DNA of 52,371 nucleotides from Lingula anatina (Eukaryota; Brachiopoda; Lingulata; Lingulida; Lingulidae): NCBI RefSeq assembly GCF_001039355.2, contig NW_019775951.1, positions 56,114 to 108,484 of the forward strand. The letters run 5' to 3'. Of this stretch, positions 1 through 11,454 are shown piece by piece (position 1 is the stretch's first letter; each line of letters starts with the position of its first letter). The notes below the pieces were generated by a model. The model ran no database searches and was not told the origin of the DNA. It was given only the letters and a program-made list of their open reading frames with translations. The position numbers were made by a program, and so were the translations under genes.

Positions 1-31
1 GTATACTTAAGTTTTTATGAAACGTCTTCAT
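1..31 (-). CDS. 5' end of a paralogous MRH-domain gene, cut by the window edge
   Basis: Reading the minus strand from the ATG at 31-29 gives MKTFHKNLSI. This aligns without gaps to MKMFYKSLSI, the start of the MRH gene at 3810. The DNA on both sides of the two ATGs is also alike. The window therefore opens inside exon 1 of a tandem paralogue whose body lies to the left. Only the beginning of a signal peptide is visible, so function is inferred wholly from the neighbouring copy. Confidence 0.7.
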   Translation of the reverse strand, partial: MKTFHKNLSI

Positions 32-1300
32 GTTTAAAACCATAAATAGTCCCTTCGATTTATGATACCCTGTAACGTGCACATAATGAACTTAAGTCAG
101 TGCGTTGACATAGATTATCATAGTAGGCCTATTCTCTTTTTATCAGTAGCGAGTCCTACTGTAAAATTGTAAAATACGTCCCGTGTACTTATGTCCTATG
201 ATAAGCTGATGATCTGAAAAAGCCCAGTTGAAGTTCATGAAATGGATAACATAAATTTTGAAATGGCGGTTCAGACTTTTTTATTGGTTTTGAGGATTGT
301 GACTGCATGCAGAAAAGAACCGAGGGATAAGAATTACAAAAGTAAAGGGAAGGCGAGGTTTATCGTTTACAGTAATTTGTTGGAAATGTAATCACAGCTC
401 AACTAGGTCAAGGGGTACAATGTAATGTCAGCTGATATTGAGAGGGGTATTAGGAAGCATTCATTAACAGCGTCAACTAATGCAGACAATACTAGCGTGA
501 TAAGGACCATTTCCAGACCCTATCATACTAACTATAGACCGATCTGTCTACAAGGGGTTTCTCTCTAAACTGCTTTCAGCTTAACCGGCTTAGATGTCTG
601 GCACGCCTACTGAAGCTGCTAGGGGGTAATTAACTACCGTTTAGCAGCTTCAGTAGGCGTGCCAGACATCCAAGCCGCTCAAGCTAAAAGCAATTTAGCG
701 AGAAACCCCGCCGAGATGGATCAATCCTGTTAGATCGAATTAGGTATGGGAACCCAGTCATAGCTTGCTGTGCGCGTGGCATCATCCACTGCATCGAATT
801 GTAGGCACTTTGTGACGACGCATATAATTATTTAAAGATTTAATGAAATGATTTCTTAAACATAGGCAAGGTACATTCTAGTCATGCAATGCTAAAAACG
901 AGGTGAAATCAATAATTTTAATTTAAATTAAAATTGATATACATAAATAAGAATATATCCTTTAGATTTTAAATACGAATAATGTGTATTTCTTTAATAT
1001 GAATATGAAATAACAAAACAGAAAAGCTCACGTTTCTAAACAACAGTTTTATTTCTTGTTAACTGAACATGACTGTAAAAGTAAAACTACTGAATAGAGT
1101 GTAGGTGTCATACACATTACACATCACAAAATCATCTAGTTTAGATGTAATTTACTCACTGTTAAGATATGGAGGCCGTGTAAGAGCTATTTGAACCTAT
1201 TTGTTACTATTCCATATCTGATTATTACTCTCTATCAGTGGCCAGTCGTGTCATGGCGTCATATCCGTGTAAAATAAAAAAAAGTAAAAAAAATTACATC
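32..1300 (-). repeat. Duplicated upstream region, copy 1 (paralogue promoter side)
   Basis: This stretch matches 3811-5140 in order and orientation with moderate divergence. Shared anchors include the region around 400-420 (AGGTCAAGGGGT, also near 4190) and 1140-1270 (GATGTAA...CACTGTTAA..., GGAGGC.GTGTA, also near 4990-5120). It is the 5' flank of the paralogue that starts at 31. I see no open coding exon in it. The spacing of the two copies, about 3.78 kb, defines the duplication unit: one MRH gene plus its upstream DNA. Confidence 0.75.
541..722. mobile_element. Palindromic MITE (about 180 bp)
   Basis: The left half from 541 (GATCTGTCTACAAGGGGTTT) is the near-perfect reverse complement of the right half ending at 722 (GAAACCCCGCCGAGATGGATC in reverse). 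Pairing continues through GTCTGGCACGCCTACTGAAG near 597 to a short loop near 630. A non-coding foldback of this size fits a miniature inverted-repeat element. A relative lies at 4242-4386. I could not define a target-site duplication. Confidence 0.75.
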
Positions 1301-1492
1301 GTCAATACAGAATTTCGCATGAGTCAAAAAATTATATGTGAATATCCAATGAAAAAATAATGCTGTTGCTCCGTAGAGGGTATAGTATCTAATGGCCTAA
1401 TTTTAAGATGGTGTCTGAGGGGCATCTTCCAATGCTGCCGGTGTTAAAGGTGTGGTTTTGGTAGAGGTGGTCCACAAGGAAACGTAGCCCTT

Positions 1493-2101
1493 TTAAAACT
1501 GGCAGATATTTTGAAGCACTGCACACAATGCACTGTAATTGAAACAACAAGAACAAAAATAAATAAATAATTAAAATGTAATAACGTCCGTTTTTAAATG
1601 GTTTAACTGGTGCTAAACTTATAAAAGATGTTATCAAAAATCTGAATCTTTGGCGTGGTGATCTCTATTCTTGGGTCGCGTAAAGCATAGTCAAGAATGC
1701 CAGCTTTAATCAATATTTTGTGGCGCATACTTACATAATTATGAAACTGCCTCCTGCACTGAGCCCACCGATCGGCCCACTTCCTGCTCTGAGTCCGTCC
1801 AACGGCCCACTTTCTCCACTGAGCCCGTCTATCGGCCCCCTTCCTGCTCGGAGTCCGCCCAACGGCCCACTTTCTCCATTAAGCCCGTCTATCGGCCCCC
1901 TTCCTGCTCGGAGTGCGCCCAGCGGCCCATTTTCTCCACTGAGCCCGTCTATCGGCCCCCTTCCTGCGATACATGCGTACTTCGTTTTCAAAGTCATGTA
2001 CTGAAAATTTATGCAAATTTTATTACACCAAGGCTTACTGTGGTCCTTCTGAGTATAGTTCTTTTTTCAAAAAACGTGTGATAAGAGTGCGTGCATGCGT
2101 A

Positions 2102-2143
<42 letters not shown>

Positions 2144-2867
2144 TGTGTGTGTAATTGGCCAGTTAAAAAGTCCCCAAAGAGAAGCCAACTAAAATGTCGC
2201 ATAAACAAAGCAATAGTCTTTACGATGACAAACAGAAGCGCAGAGAAAGTGCCTTCGAAGAAGTGTAGTGCAAACGGAGGAAAATAGAGAAAGAGACAGA
2301 GGGAGAGAGAGCGTAGACCTACGTATTTTGTCACTGTCTTTTCACCCTGCACCGTCAGCTCTCCCACAGTTGGACCGCAGTCAATGCTGACGTACGAGTC
2401 TCTGCAAGAAAACAATAAAGTATCTTTACATGTATTAATAATAATAATAATAATATCTTATATTTTTCTGAGTACCAATTTTTCGTCACCATACACTTCA
2501 CTTACTTCACTACTTTCCCTTCGTTACGCTTTTTTTTTTTTTTTTGTAATGAGCAAAAGAAACAAGTGCAGTGCAACGTTTAAATGGATATAAATATGGT
2601 GGTTTCTTAAATGAATAAATAATTGAAAGGCAAAGAAAATGTAACTGGACTGCTAAAAAGCTGTAAACTCAGGTTTCATTACCTTATAACCCCAACCGTG
2701 TCTATAGCCTGATAATGGATGGTCAGTCCGTTGATGGGATCGTTGATGAACTCCGCACTCTCCTGTTTTCCGATAGCATAGGTGGCCCACACCTGCTTTT
2801 GACACGCCTGGGAATATGGTGAAACCTCGCTTTAAATAATTGCNNNNNNNNNNNNNNNNNNNNNNNN

Positions 2868-2925
<58 letters not shown>

Positions 2926-3810
2926 AAGGAAATACAAAAGAAAAAAAAAAAAAAGGACAGAAGAGCGTAAAGAAAAGGGATAGGAGTGATAATTTGTCTC
3001 GTAACCGTAATAATAATAATAATAATAAAACATTTACAGAGACGTTGGTACAGCCCACGCCCTCGCTGAATGGATAACATGGGTTCCACGAGAACTGAGA
3101 ACCGGGTTCAGTCCCTTGGACATCTTTGAATCTGGAAATAAACCATGCTCATTTTAATGATTCCAATTTCGTATTGAGAAAAAAATAAAGATGTTTTTAC
3201 ACATATTTCTATTATTTGACACAAAGACGGTTGATCCACTAGAAGAACTGCAGTGTAGAGGTTCGTTCAGCGTCACCAACGTCAAAACAGGTAGAATACC
3301 GTAGAAACTTATTGGGAAAAACGTTCCTCATTTTGGCAGGGAAATGCCATAAAACTGGTAGAAACCGTATACCTAAAGAAACAACCCTTTATTTGGCGGG
3401 AGAGTTCCATTAAACAATTTTTTCCTGGGGTAAACGACGATATTCCCACACTTCCACAATTTTTCCGCACTTTCAAATGGTTAATGAACCGGTTCCGACA
3501 CTCAAAGTTACTTTTTTATTGCGGATTTTTTAAATCTCAAATGAAGAGTTCTTATCACTTAAAACTTTTAAAACACGCCTTCATATTTACAACTACCGTA
3601 TTACATGTACATGAATATAATGTGTTACTAAACTTACCGAGGTGTATTGTTCTTATTAGCCAGCGGTGTAAGATCGATAATATCACCGTTAATTTCACAA
3701 CTACATGCCGTCTTCTTGATACAGTCTATGTTCAGAATCCCTCCCACCGCCGCCACCAGTGTCAAAACTGCCATCAACCGTATACTTAAGCTTTTATAAA
3801 ACATCTTCAT
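1493..3810 (-). CDS. Secreted MRH-domain (mannose-6-phosphate receptor homology) protein with Gly-rich repeats
   Basis: Six exons join in frame: 3810-3638, 3131-3038, 2807-2683, 2401-2323, 2000-1735 and (less sure) 1532-1493, about 258 residues. The first ATG in frame is at 3810, after a stop at 3843-3841. Residues 1-29 look like a signal peptide (MAVLTLVAAVGGIL core). Residues 36-167 read as one MRH domain: SCEINGDIIDLTPL, FSWNPCYPF (71-79), GCTNVSACQ, VSIDCG and YMTLKTKYAC. Cysteines at 76, 85, 91, 139 and 167 fit the fold. Q92, R131, E151 and Y157 sit where the family's Q-R-E-Y sugar-binding residues fall, so mannose or mannose-6-phosphate binding is possible. Residues 170-240 are Gly-rich 20-residue repeats (GPIDGLSGE...). 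The tail GGSFII plus ALCAVLQ is hydrophobic and could be a membrane or GPI-anchor segment; the last exon is the weakest part of the model. Exon 3 lies beside a 24-n gap. Confidence 0.75.
1779..1966. repeat. 60-bp coding minisatellite in MRH gene exon 5
   Basis: About three copies of a 60-bp unit encode the Gly-rich 20-residue repeats on the minus strand. The unit is itself built from related 30-bp halves (GGCCCACTTTCTCC and GGCCCCCTTCCTGC). Because 60 is a multiple of 3, both strands stay open. The minus strand is preferred because it has an acceptor at 2001-2002, a GTAAGTATG donor at 1734, and reads directly out of the MRH domain. Confidence 0.8.
2106..2152. repeat. (GT)n microsatellite
   Basis: An almost pure GT run with one C interruption lies in the intron between exons 4 and 5 of the MRH gene. 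Confidence 0.95.
2844..2924. other. 24-n assembly gap followed by (CT)n(AC)n
   Basis: Bases 2844-2867 are n. The run is followed by CT repeats to 2912 and AC repeats to about 2924. The gap probably reflects an unresolved microsatellite in the intron between exons 2 and 3 of the MRH gene; the flanking exons are intact. Confidence 0.95.
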
Positions 3811-5134
3811 GTTTAAAACTGAGGACGGTTCCTTGAGTGTCTAATATCGTGTTAAATGTACTTAGTTAAATGTATCTAATGGGATCGGTGTGGAAACACT
3901 GTTTGACTGAGAACGCCCTCTATTATCAGTAAGGAGTGCCGGCTGTAAGATTGCAATACGCCTCCCGTGTTGCAAAGTTCATTATTATAAGTCTTTTAAG
4001 TTGAAATAAGTCAGATGAGGTTAATGAAAAGGATGGCACAAACTTTGAAGTGGACCACGAAAATATTTTTGCCGGTTCAGACAAAAGTAATACAAAAATA
4101 AAAGAAGTGAGAGAAGAGCGATGTAGTTGTAAAGGAGTGGCAAGGATGATCGTTGACAGTTATTTGGTAGTAACAGGCTTAGCTCAAATAGGTCAAGGGG
4201 TGCATTCCCAGAGATTTAGATCGATCCAGAGATTTAGATTTAGATCGACCTAACTCCCTGGGGGAGTCAGCCGAGCACGCACCATAGTTAACTACCCCCT
4301 TGCAGCTTTTAGTAGGCGGGACAGACGCTTAAGCCGGCTAAGCTGACAGTAATCTAGTGAGACTCCCCACAGGGATAGATAGATCTAAAATCTATGGGAA
4401 TGGGGTCAAAGTGTACGTTAGGTGATATTCAGGATGGTCTTGGCAGGCACTGTGTCAATAAACAGAGACAATATTAACGTTATAGTTCGCCATACACGTG
4501 ACAATTATCAGTGTATCGTATCGACCTTTTGTGTTGGCACACATAATCATTCACTGCATAGACTTAATAGAAATAAGCAGTTTACACTTTGTATTCATGT
4601 AGGGCTACAGACCGGACAAATTCACAGCCTGTTAATTTTGAATAATATTAATACATGGCATAAATAAGAAAAAAAATCAGTTTTAAATACGAAATAATTG
4701 CATTTCTGCATTACGAGTACAAAAATGACAACAAGAAATTATTAGATTTTTAAACAATCGCTTTATTCCTGGTTTACTGTGAACACGACTGTGAAAAATA
4801 AATTTTAAAAAACCCTTCACTCCAGGACAACTACAGAAATAGGGATGAGACTGCCATTTATTGAAAAAGGTCAGGAAAAATGACATGAGGTCCAGGTGGC
4901 CGCCTAGGCCAATGATATTTTTGGCTCCAAAAAAGTCGAAAATCCGATTAAAGTGTGAAAACTCTCATCCCTCTGTACAATACATCTAATCACATCTGGT
5001 ATTGATGTAAATTATCCATTGTTGAAACTAGGGAGGCAGTGTAGGTACTATTTGAACCCATTTGACACTAGTCCATAATATCCATTTATTCTCCAACAGA
5101 GACCCAACTGAGTGGTGATGCCCTTTCCGTGTAA

Positions 5135-5140
<6 letters not shown>
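3811..5140 (-). repeat. Duplicated upstream region, copy 2 (MRH gene 5' flank)
   Basis: This is the second copy of the sequence at 32-1300 and is the 5' flank of the MRH gene that starts at 3810. The bases next to the ATG (TTTTAAACATGAAG on the minus strand) are the same in both copies, so the core promoter may be shared. A palindromic element interrupts it at 4242-4386. A (TAAA)n run lies at 5133-5165. No coding exon was recognised. Confidence 0.75.
4242..4386. mobile_element. Palindromic MITE, relative of 541-722
   Basis: The left arm (CTCCCTGGGGGAGTC region, from about 4250) pairs with the right arm (GACTCCCCACAGGGA, about 4370). The middle carries GTAGTTAACTACCC-type and AAGCCGGCTAAGCTGACAG sequences shared with 541-722. 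It lies at a different place in its copy of the duplication than the element in copy 1, so the two insertions look independent. Confidence 0.6.
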
Positions 5141-5165
<25 letters not shown>

Positions 5166-6103
5166 CAGTGGACAGAGCAGAAATGTACCCAGAATAAACC
5201 AAAAAGTTCTCCGTGTCACTTAAAATACCTAAATAGTCTGCTAGAAACCGTAGTCCTTTAAAAACGATTTCTATTACTTTGTAAAGGTGACAATTGTCAG
5301 GGATAATTTCATTAATTACGACGTATATAATAATATACAGTATTTATAATAAACACTCATAAAAATTAAAAAACAATCACATACAATCACTATCAAACGT
5401 GTATAAACAAGTATGATATTAATAATACAACACCTCCCTTCCATTAAAATGCGGTTTTGACTCAGTCTTTCCAATGGAGAAAAAGATTATTTAAAGCAAT
5501 GTTCTTATCACTAGAACACAGTAAGCAACAAAACTGAAAAGCAAGCTAACAAACAGTTCCATTCTATACAATAAAGGCACCACAAGCTCTAAATAAAATG
5601 TATAAGGATTCTAAAATAATGTATCTGAAAAATCAAAAATCTTCCCATCATTGAAAAGATGGAGTCATTACTTTACTTGCTAACCAGATGTTATGAAGGC
5701 CACTTTGCCAGTAAAGCCCAATCCAAATTACAACAAATTACCAATAATCCCAAATGCCATTGAACTTTTTAAAGCCTTATTTTCATTTTGAAATAACCCC
5801 AAGAAGCACGCAGTTCTGGGTCACTTTGAAAAGCTTGCATTTCTTTCACTTTCCTGTTCAGATTTTTTTCTTTTCAAATCCTATTCAATTTTTGCTGTGA
5901 TAAAGGAATCTTTGTGAATCACAAACGGATCTCCACCCTGTTGTTTTTCCAATCATGTCCAGTGATCTCACAGAAACTGTGGTAGAAATAGTTCATTTGC
6001 AAAATGTCAAAAGAAGAAATATAAATCAATCACTAGTTTGACTGTGCAGTAGTTAAAAACAGAGACTAGCATAAACAGTGCTACAAGACATCTTAAAAAA
6101 ATC
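5141..6103. other. Non-coding; 3' flank of the 1017-residue gene
   Basis: I find no exon here. The stretch follows the stop codon at 6106-6104 of the minus-strand gene and probably contains its 3' untranslated region. It is AT-rich, with several TTTATT motifs that would read as AATAAA on the minus strand; I cannot choose which one is used. Confidence 0.5.
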
Positions 6104-6237
6104 TTATATTTCAGATTTTCCCAAAGTGTTAGTCCTTCGCAGCCTAGAAACCACTATTGGCGAGGAATGATCTGTGGCATTGCGCTGGGCTGGGGCAACT
6201 GTCTTCTGAAATGATTTCTGAAAACAAACAAACAAAC

Positions 6238-6269
<32 letters not shown>

Positions 6270-7809
6270 ACTTATCCTGAAACTTTATCAAATTTATGAA
6301 GCACTTTAGACATAGCTTCCCAATAAAAAAAAAACTGCAAAACTGCACAAAATAAATGAACAAACAAAAAATAAACAAAGCTGCTGAAAATATACTGTTC
6401 TTTATTGACAGAGGTATCATATAAAATCAAAGAGGCAGGTGTATAAGGAAATACTGACCTGGGTCAGAATGGGCCTGGCTTGTTTCTGGTCAGCAGAACT
6501 GGGGCTATGGACGACAGGACTGACCACAAGGTCCTCCAGCCACTGGACCCTGCTGGACTCACGGACTGATAAGAAAAACATGGTGTGTCATAGACAGGAG
6601 TATTGATAAATTAATATGTAAAAAATAATGTCGCTCCATCATGGAGCTGAAAAGCATACAAGTGTTAAATGAGAATATCAGAATCTAAATTAAAATGTTT
6701 TAAATTGACAGAAGTGAAAAAAATCAGTTGTTCCATCTTAGCACATCAAAATCTGTGACTGGCCTGTTATCCAAACTTGACTTTTAAATATACCTATTTT
6801 TTTTCTAATCCGAAAATCACAAATAAACAAATAGCAATTAATTGAAGTTTCATGAAAAAAAAAATTGTAAAATTTGAATCAATAAATTGTATAAGGAAGA
6901 ACTTTTTTTTCTGCAGAACACAATTCACAGTACAATCAGTAATCAAACACAGCCAGTACCAGGATAGTGTTTCACCACAGTCTTGGTCCTCTGCTTGCCC
7001 ACCACCTGAGAGATCTGCTGGCTGTTGCACAGTGTGTGTAGTTTGGTCACTGCATCAATCTCACGCTCTGTCTAAATGAGCAAAAATTAATACACAAATC
7101 ATATTGTAACAGATAATGATCCGATTGAATAAATGAAAGAAGAAATAAGAAGAAATAAGAAGACAATCATATTGGTATTCATTTCAAAGTGTTAAAATTA
7201 TTTTAAATGTTAATTTATAGTTATTATAAACAGTACATAAAATTTAGAATGTTTGAACTTGATAAAATTGACTATACATAATATAATCATTTTATTACTA
7301 TGAACAACATTACATCATTATCAAAATCAGATGAATAAAATCAGTTTGCTCTTTCAATTAAAACGTCAATTATATTGCAGACTTTTAAAGAGGCCATGTG
7401 GGCCATTACATTCTTTCCTAAAAGGGCCAGTGGGCCTGAAATTTATAGGCACAAACAGGGGCACCTAGTGGACAGTGGCGGTACTTACCAATGCCAGGGC
7501 TGGCATCCCAACACAGGCAGCTCTTGGCAAGACAGTTGTCTGGTGCTGGGTACTGTTGGCTTTGACTTTAGGCAAGGGAGACTGAAAAAGAAAAATACCA
7601 GAAACTTGCACAGCTGACTTGATTTCTCTAGTTGATACAGTTACGACATAAGGCAAAACTCTTTCTTACACAAATTCCTTTCTTCTACTTCCTCTTCAGT
7701 TACATTCCCCACCACCTTCTCCATACCTATCCTTCTCTTTCTAACTAAGGCCTCTTAATCCAAACCTCATTTTTCTTCTACCTGAGACAGAATGACGCAT
7801 GCCATACTT

Positions 7810-7848
<39 letters not shown>

Positions 7849-10800
7849 CTTTGGGTACACTTTCTTCTGTTCCCCCTGGGCCAGCTTCCTCTCTAGTCTC
7901 TCCTTCTCCTCCCTCAGCTGCTGCAGCTTGGCCTTCTTCTCCTCCAGAGTGGTCCCCCATAGCCGCCCACACTGGGGGGACAGCAAGGTCCCTATAGGAG
8001 AGGCTGAATAACAATTATAATGATAATAATAATTATAATAATTAAATAATAATAGAAGTTATAATAACAATAACAATAACAATAAACAAATTCACAGAAA
8101 GCACACAGTGGTGAAGATATTTGCCAAGGCAGTTCAATTCTCATTATTTCATTATTTGCCACTAAAATCTGTTTATTTCTATCTCAGCCCCCTCCTGATA
8201 TATGTCAACTAATGTCAATAGTTATAAATAAAAATGATAATAACATAAGTTCCCAGATTGAACTTTTTTTTTCCACATTAGGCACTATAAACTCACCAAC
8301 TTGGCACGATTGGCTCAAAGATGGACTTAAAGCCTCCGTCTTTAATTTATCACCTTTCTCTGTTGTTACATTCTCCTCCACACTGCTGCAGCTTCCACTG
8401 CTGAACAGTCCACTGTCCAGTGCTGCCCTGTCAGCGGTCACTTCACTGGATGCCTGGGACGAGGTCTGAGACACCAGACTGTCCATCTCAAAGCTACTCT
8501 GTGAACTGTCCGACTTTTGTATCTGATCATTCTGATCTTTTCTACCATCGAGACTGTCAATGCTTAGATTTCTTTCTCTATTTAGTGGCTCAGCTTCTTG
8601 GTGATTTTCCAGGCTGTCCCTCAGTTCCTCACCGACTTGGCTTGAACAATCTTGTGGCTCCCCCTTTTGGTGAAGGTCAAGTCCACACCTGGCGTTGCTG
8701 CTGTCTTGGGCAGATGTGGTATGTGTCTCCCCTTGGTGGCCACTCTCCAAACTATCTGTGCTGTTATGTTGTGACACTTGCCCGTCACTGTTGAGACTGT
8801 CAAAGCTCATTCTCCCGCCTGTCCTACACTGACATTGCTCACGACAATGACAATGACAGTCAGTGTCTATTGACCCACATCCTGCATTTGTCGATCCATC
8901 AGATTTCTCATTTCTAGCAGAGGCTTTATAATGACTGTTCCTTGAGCTAGTGTCAGAAACTCCATTCAACATGGAAGGTGGGGTCTGTGTCACTTCATCC
9001 ACAGTCAGACCGCACCGCTTGACCACACCACTGGTCACTGTGTTGGTTGGAGCAGATACATACTGGGCTGATGTCTGACTGGAGTATCTTGGTGACGGAG
9101 CCCCCTGGTGGGGGTTGAAGACAGTGGTGACGTCCTGTGTCTTGTATGGTGACAGAGTGGTGAAGTAACCCGGCTGTGCTGGCTGCACTGCTGTGAAAGG
9201 TGAACTGCTCAAGTCTGGGAAGTAAAACAAAACATGTTACTGGGCTTAAGAGACATACGTTTTTTTCTGCATCCAGTAGACTGAAGGAATTATTAATGGA
9301 TGTTATTTCTCACATTATCTATATTAAAAAAAATTATAAATTAAAAGGCTACTGTCAAAAAATAGTCATAGCAAAAGGTTAATTCTATCAATTAAAGTAG
9401 ACATTATGAAATTGGTAAAAACAGCTTATGAAATGAAAATAAATACAATCAACAGTAATAATAATTAATAATTCACATATTTTCATGTGACCCCTAAATA
9501 AAGTTACAGTACATATTTACCAGTGACAGCAGGGAAGTATTTCCCATGTCTGGTCAGTGGTGACTTGACTGCTGGTCTCAGCACTCTGGAGGTAGTTGGA
9601 GTGCCCACTGGCGTGAACGCACTCCCGTCTGCCGAGAACAACACCTTGGTTGGCGTGGAAACCTGAAGACTGGGAAAACTGTGGAGTAAGTCGGACATCA
9701 GCGGTTTCCATACATGAGGATCTAGGTGCTCTTTTCCTGGGATATCATCTCCCATTTTCTCACTATTTTCACTGGCAAATACACCATCATGTTGCAGGGT
9801 GTCTTGAATAACCTCCTGCTCCAACATAGAATGGAATTTTTTCGAAGGAGTTCCATTTTCATTGATGGTGCCTTTCAGACATTTTTCTTGTTCGTTATTT
9901 TTATTCATTATATTTTCATCACAACTCTTCATGCGTTTTAAATCCTCTGAGATCAACTTATCACTTTTTAAATCACTTTCTAAAGATGTGGACTCCATCT
10001 TTGCCACCCCTGACACCTCTATTGTATCCTCTCTAATTGTGGTGGGACTAGAATTATTCATGACATCTGGTTCTCTTATGGGTTCTCTAAAATCACTCTC
10101 CGCAGCACCATCTAAAGAAAGCTTTGGGAAGGAATCAGAACAACCAGATAATTGGCTGTCTGTGTATATTTGGGCCTCGTTGAGTGGGTCGTTAGAAGAA
10201 GCTACACTGGCAACACTAGGTCTAGCTGATGACACCATGGAATTTGGAGGAATTTCTCCAGAGGAGAACAAACTACTGGTTGGCCTGGAATAGAGATGAC
10301 CCTGGTCCAGTTCACAATCGTCTGTGGCTTCACTGGCACAATCCGATGTGACACTGATACTGCTGGGTCTATGTGCCTGTTGCTGGTCACAATCTTCTCT
10401 AACACAATTGTCCTCACTTCTAGTACCACTTTTACCAGCACAACTCAGTCTATCTGTTGAGCTTAAAGCACTCTCTGGTCTAGATTCAGGTAAATCCAGA
10501 CTACTAGCACTGTTCATGATTCTAGCATGGTCAAACAGGCTGCTGTTTGAGGTACGACTGGCAACACTGCAGCGACTGTGAACGCCAATGTTTTCGTTAT
10601 CATCGGGGCCTGGAATCTCATCCTCCTTAGGATTGCTTTTACAGACCCCTCCCACTCTGTTTTTGGCTTCGTCTCCTGGGTCTTCCAACTTGAGGTGTCT
10701 CCTGAATCCTGGTATGTACACCATGGTTCGTCTTTTGTGAGACAGTTTATCTGCCTTGCTCTTTTCCTTCAGTGACATGTCCCCAAAGAAAACCTCTTGT

Positions 10801-11454
10801 TCGTCGTCACATTGGTCTCCACCACAGAACTGCAGGGGTGGGTCTGATTCTTTTCTAGATAAAAGTCAAAAGTGTCAGTACAAAGGACCTTCTGTTATAT
10901 TAATATATTGCTTCATATTAAAAATTGCATTTTGTCATAAATATAATTACTCATAAAAATTTCTCAATCAGCAACAAACAAGTTTGAACTGTTACTAAAT
11001 ATTACAAAATTTCATTCACAGTAAACCTTATATCAATGAGGGTTAACTATATGAAATAAATCTATGACTAAATTGAAAAACTTGGACAAAAGTTGAGTGG
11101 TTGCCATGAATTGGTCATTTTTAAGATACTAGTAGTTGCTCCGTTTTTTCTTGTTTCTCTCAGTTTAAGACAATTTAATTTAATCTAATGAAAATCTTTT
11201 CATACTGCGCACATGTAACAGCACATACTATACCTTTCTGCTTTCTTGTCTGCTTGCAAGTTCTGCATCTGCTTAAGCGGAGAACGCTGGGTGATATTTT
11301 TCTCAGCAAGCGCACCAACGGCAGGACTGGGCAAGACGATTTTGGCTTTTGCTGGGCTCTGCTTCGAGCCATCAGTCTCCATAGACCTCCGAGCTCTCCC
11401 AGGGACGATTTGACGAGACTGTTTCTTGCTCTTACTTTCCTGTTTGTTCTCCAT
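6104..11454 (-). CDS. Unidentified 1017-residue Ser/Thr-rich protein with a short coiled coil
   Basis: Eight exons join without a frame break: 11454-11234, 10854-9521, 9214-8297, 8003-7849, 7581-7489, 7071-6960, 6565-6459 and 6217-6104, giving 1017 residues. The N-terminus is basic (MENKQESKSKKQSRQIVPG). Exons 2 and 3 (about 750 residues) are Ser-, Asp- and Glu-rich and look disordered, with scattered SP/TP sites (FTPVGTPTTSR, HQGAPSPRY) such as proline-directed kinases use. Exon 4 encodes a conserved-looking SPQCGRLWGTTLEEKKAK motif running into a coiled coil (LQQLREEKERLERKLAQ, residues about 842-870). A further patch, SSRVQWLEDLVV, is in exon 7 and the chain ends RRTNTLGKSEI. This composition resembles cytoskeletal or centrosomal proteins, but I do not recognise the family and assign no function. 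The start is the first ATG of an open exon. Confidence 0.85.
7812..7843. repeat. (CT)n microsatellite next to a splice donor
   Basis: A pure CT run starts just 6 bases inside the intron after the exon 4 donor (GTATGG at 7848-7843) of the minus-strand gene, so repeat-length changes happen right beside a splice site. Confidence 0.9.

Noticed and set aside
1389-1531. Longer last exon for the MRH gene (frame ending at 1389)
   Set aside because: The acceptor before 1532 is good, but the phase set by exon 5 leads to the stop at 1495-1493. The 1389 frame would need a different junction.
1720-2004. Plus-strand 94-codon Pro-rich open frame
   Set aside because: It mirrors the minus-strand coding minisatellite. 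The minus strand has flanking splice sites and continues the MRH domain; the plus strand has neither.
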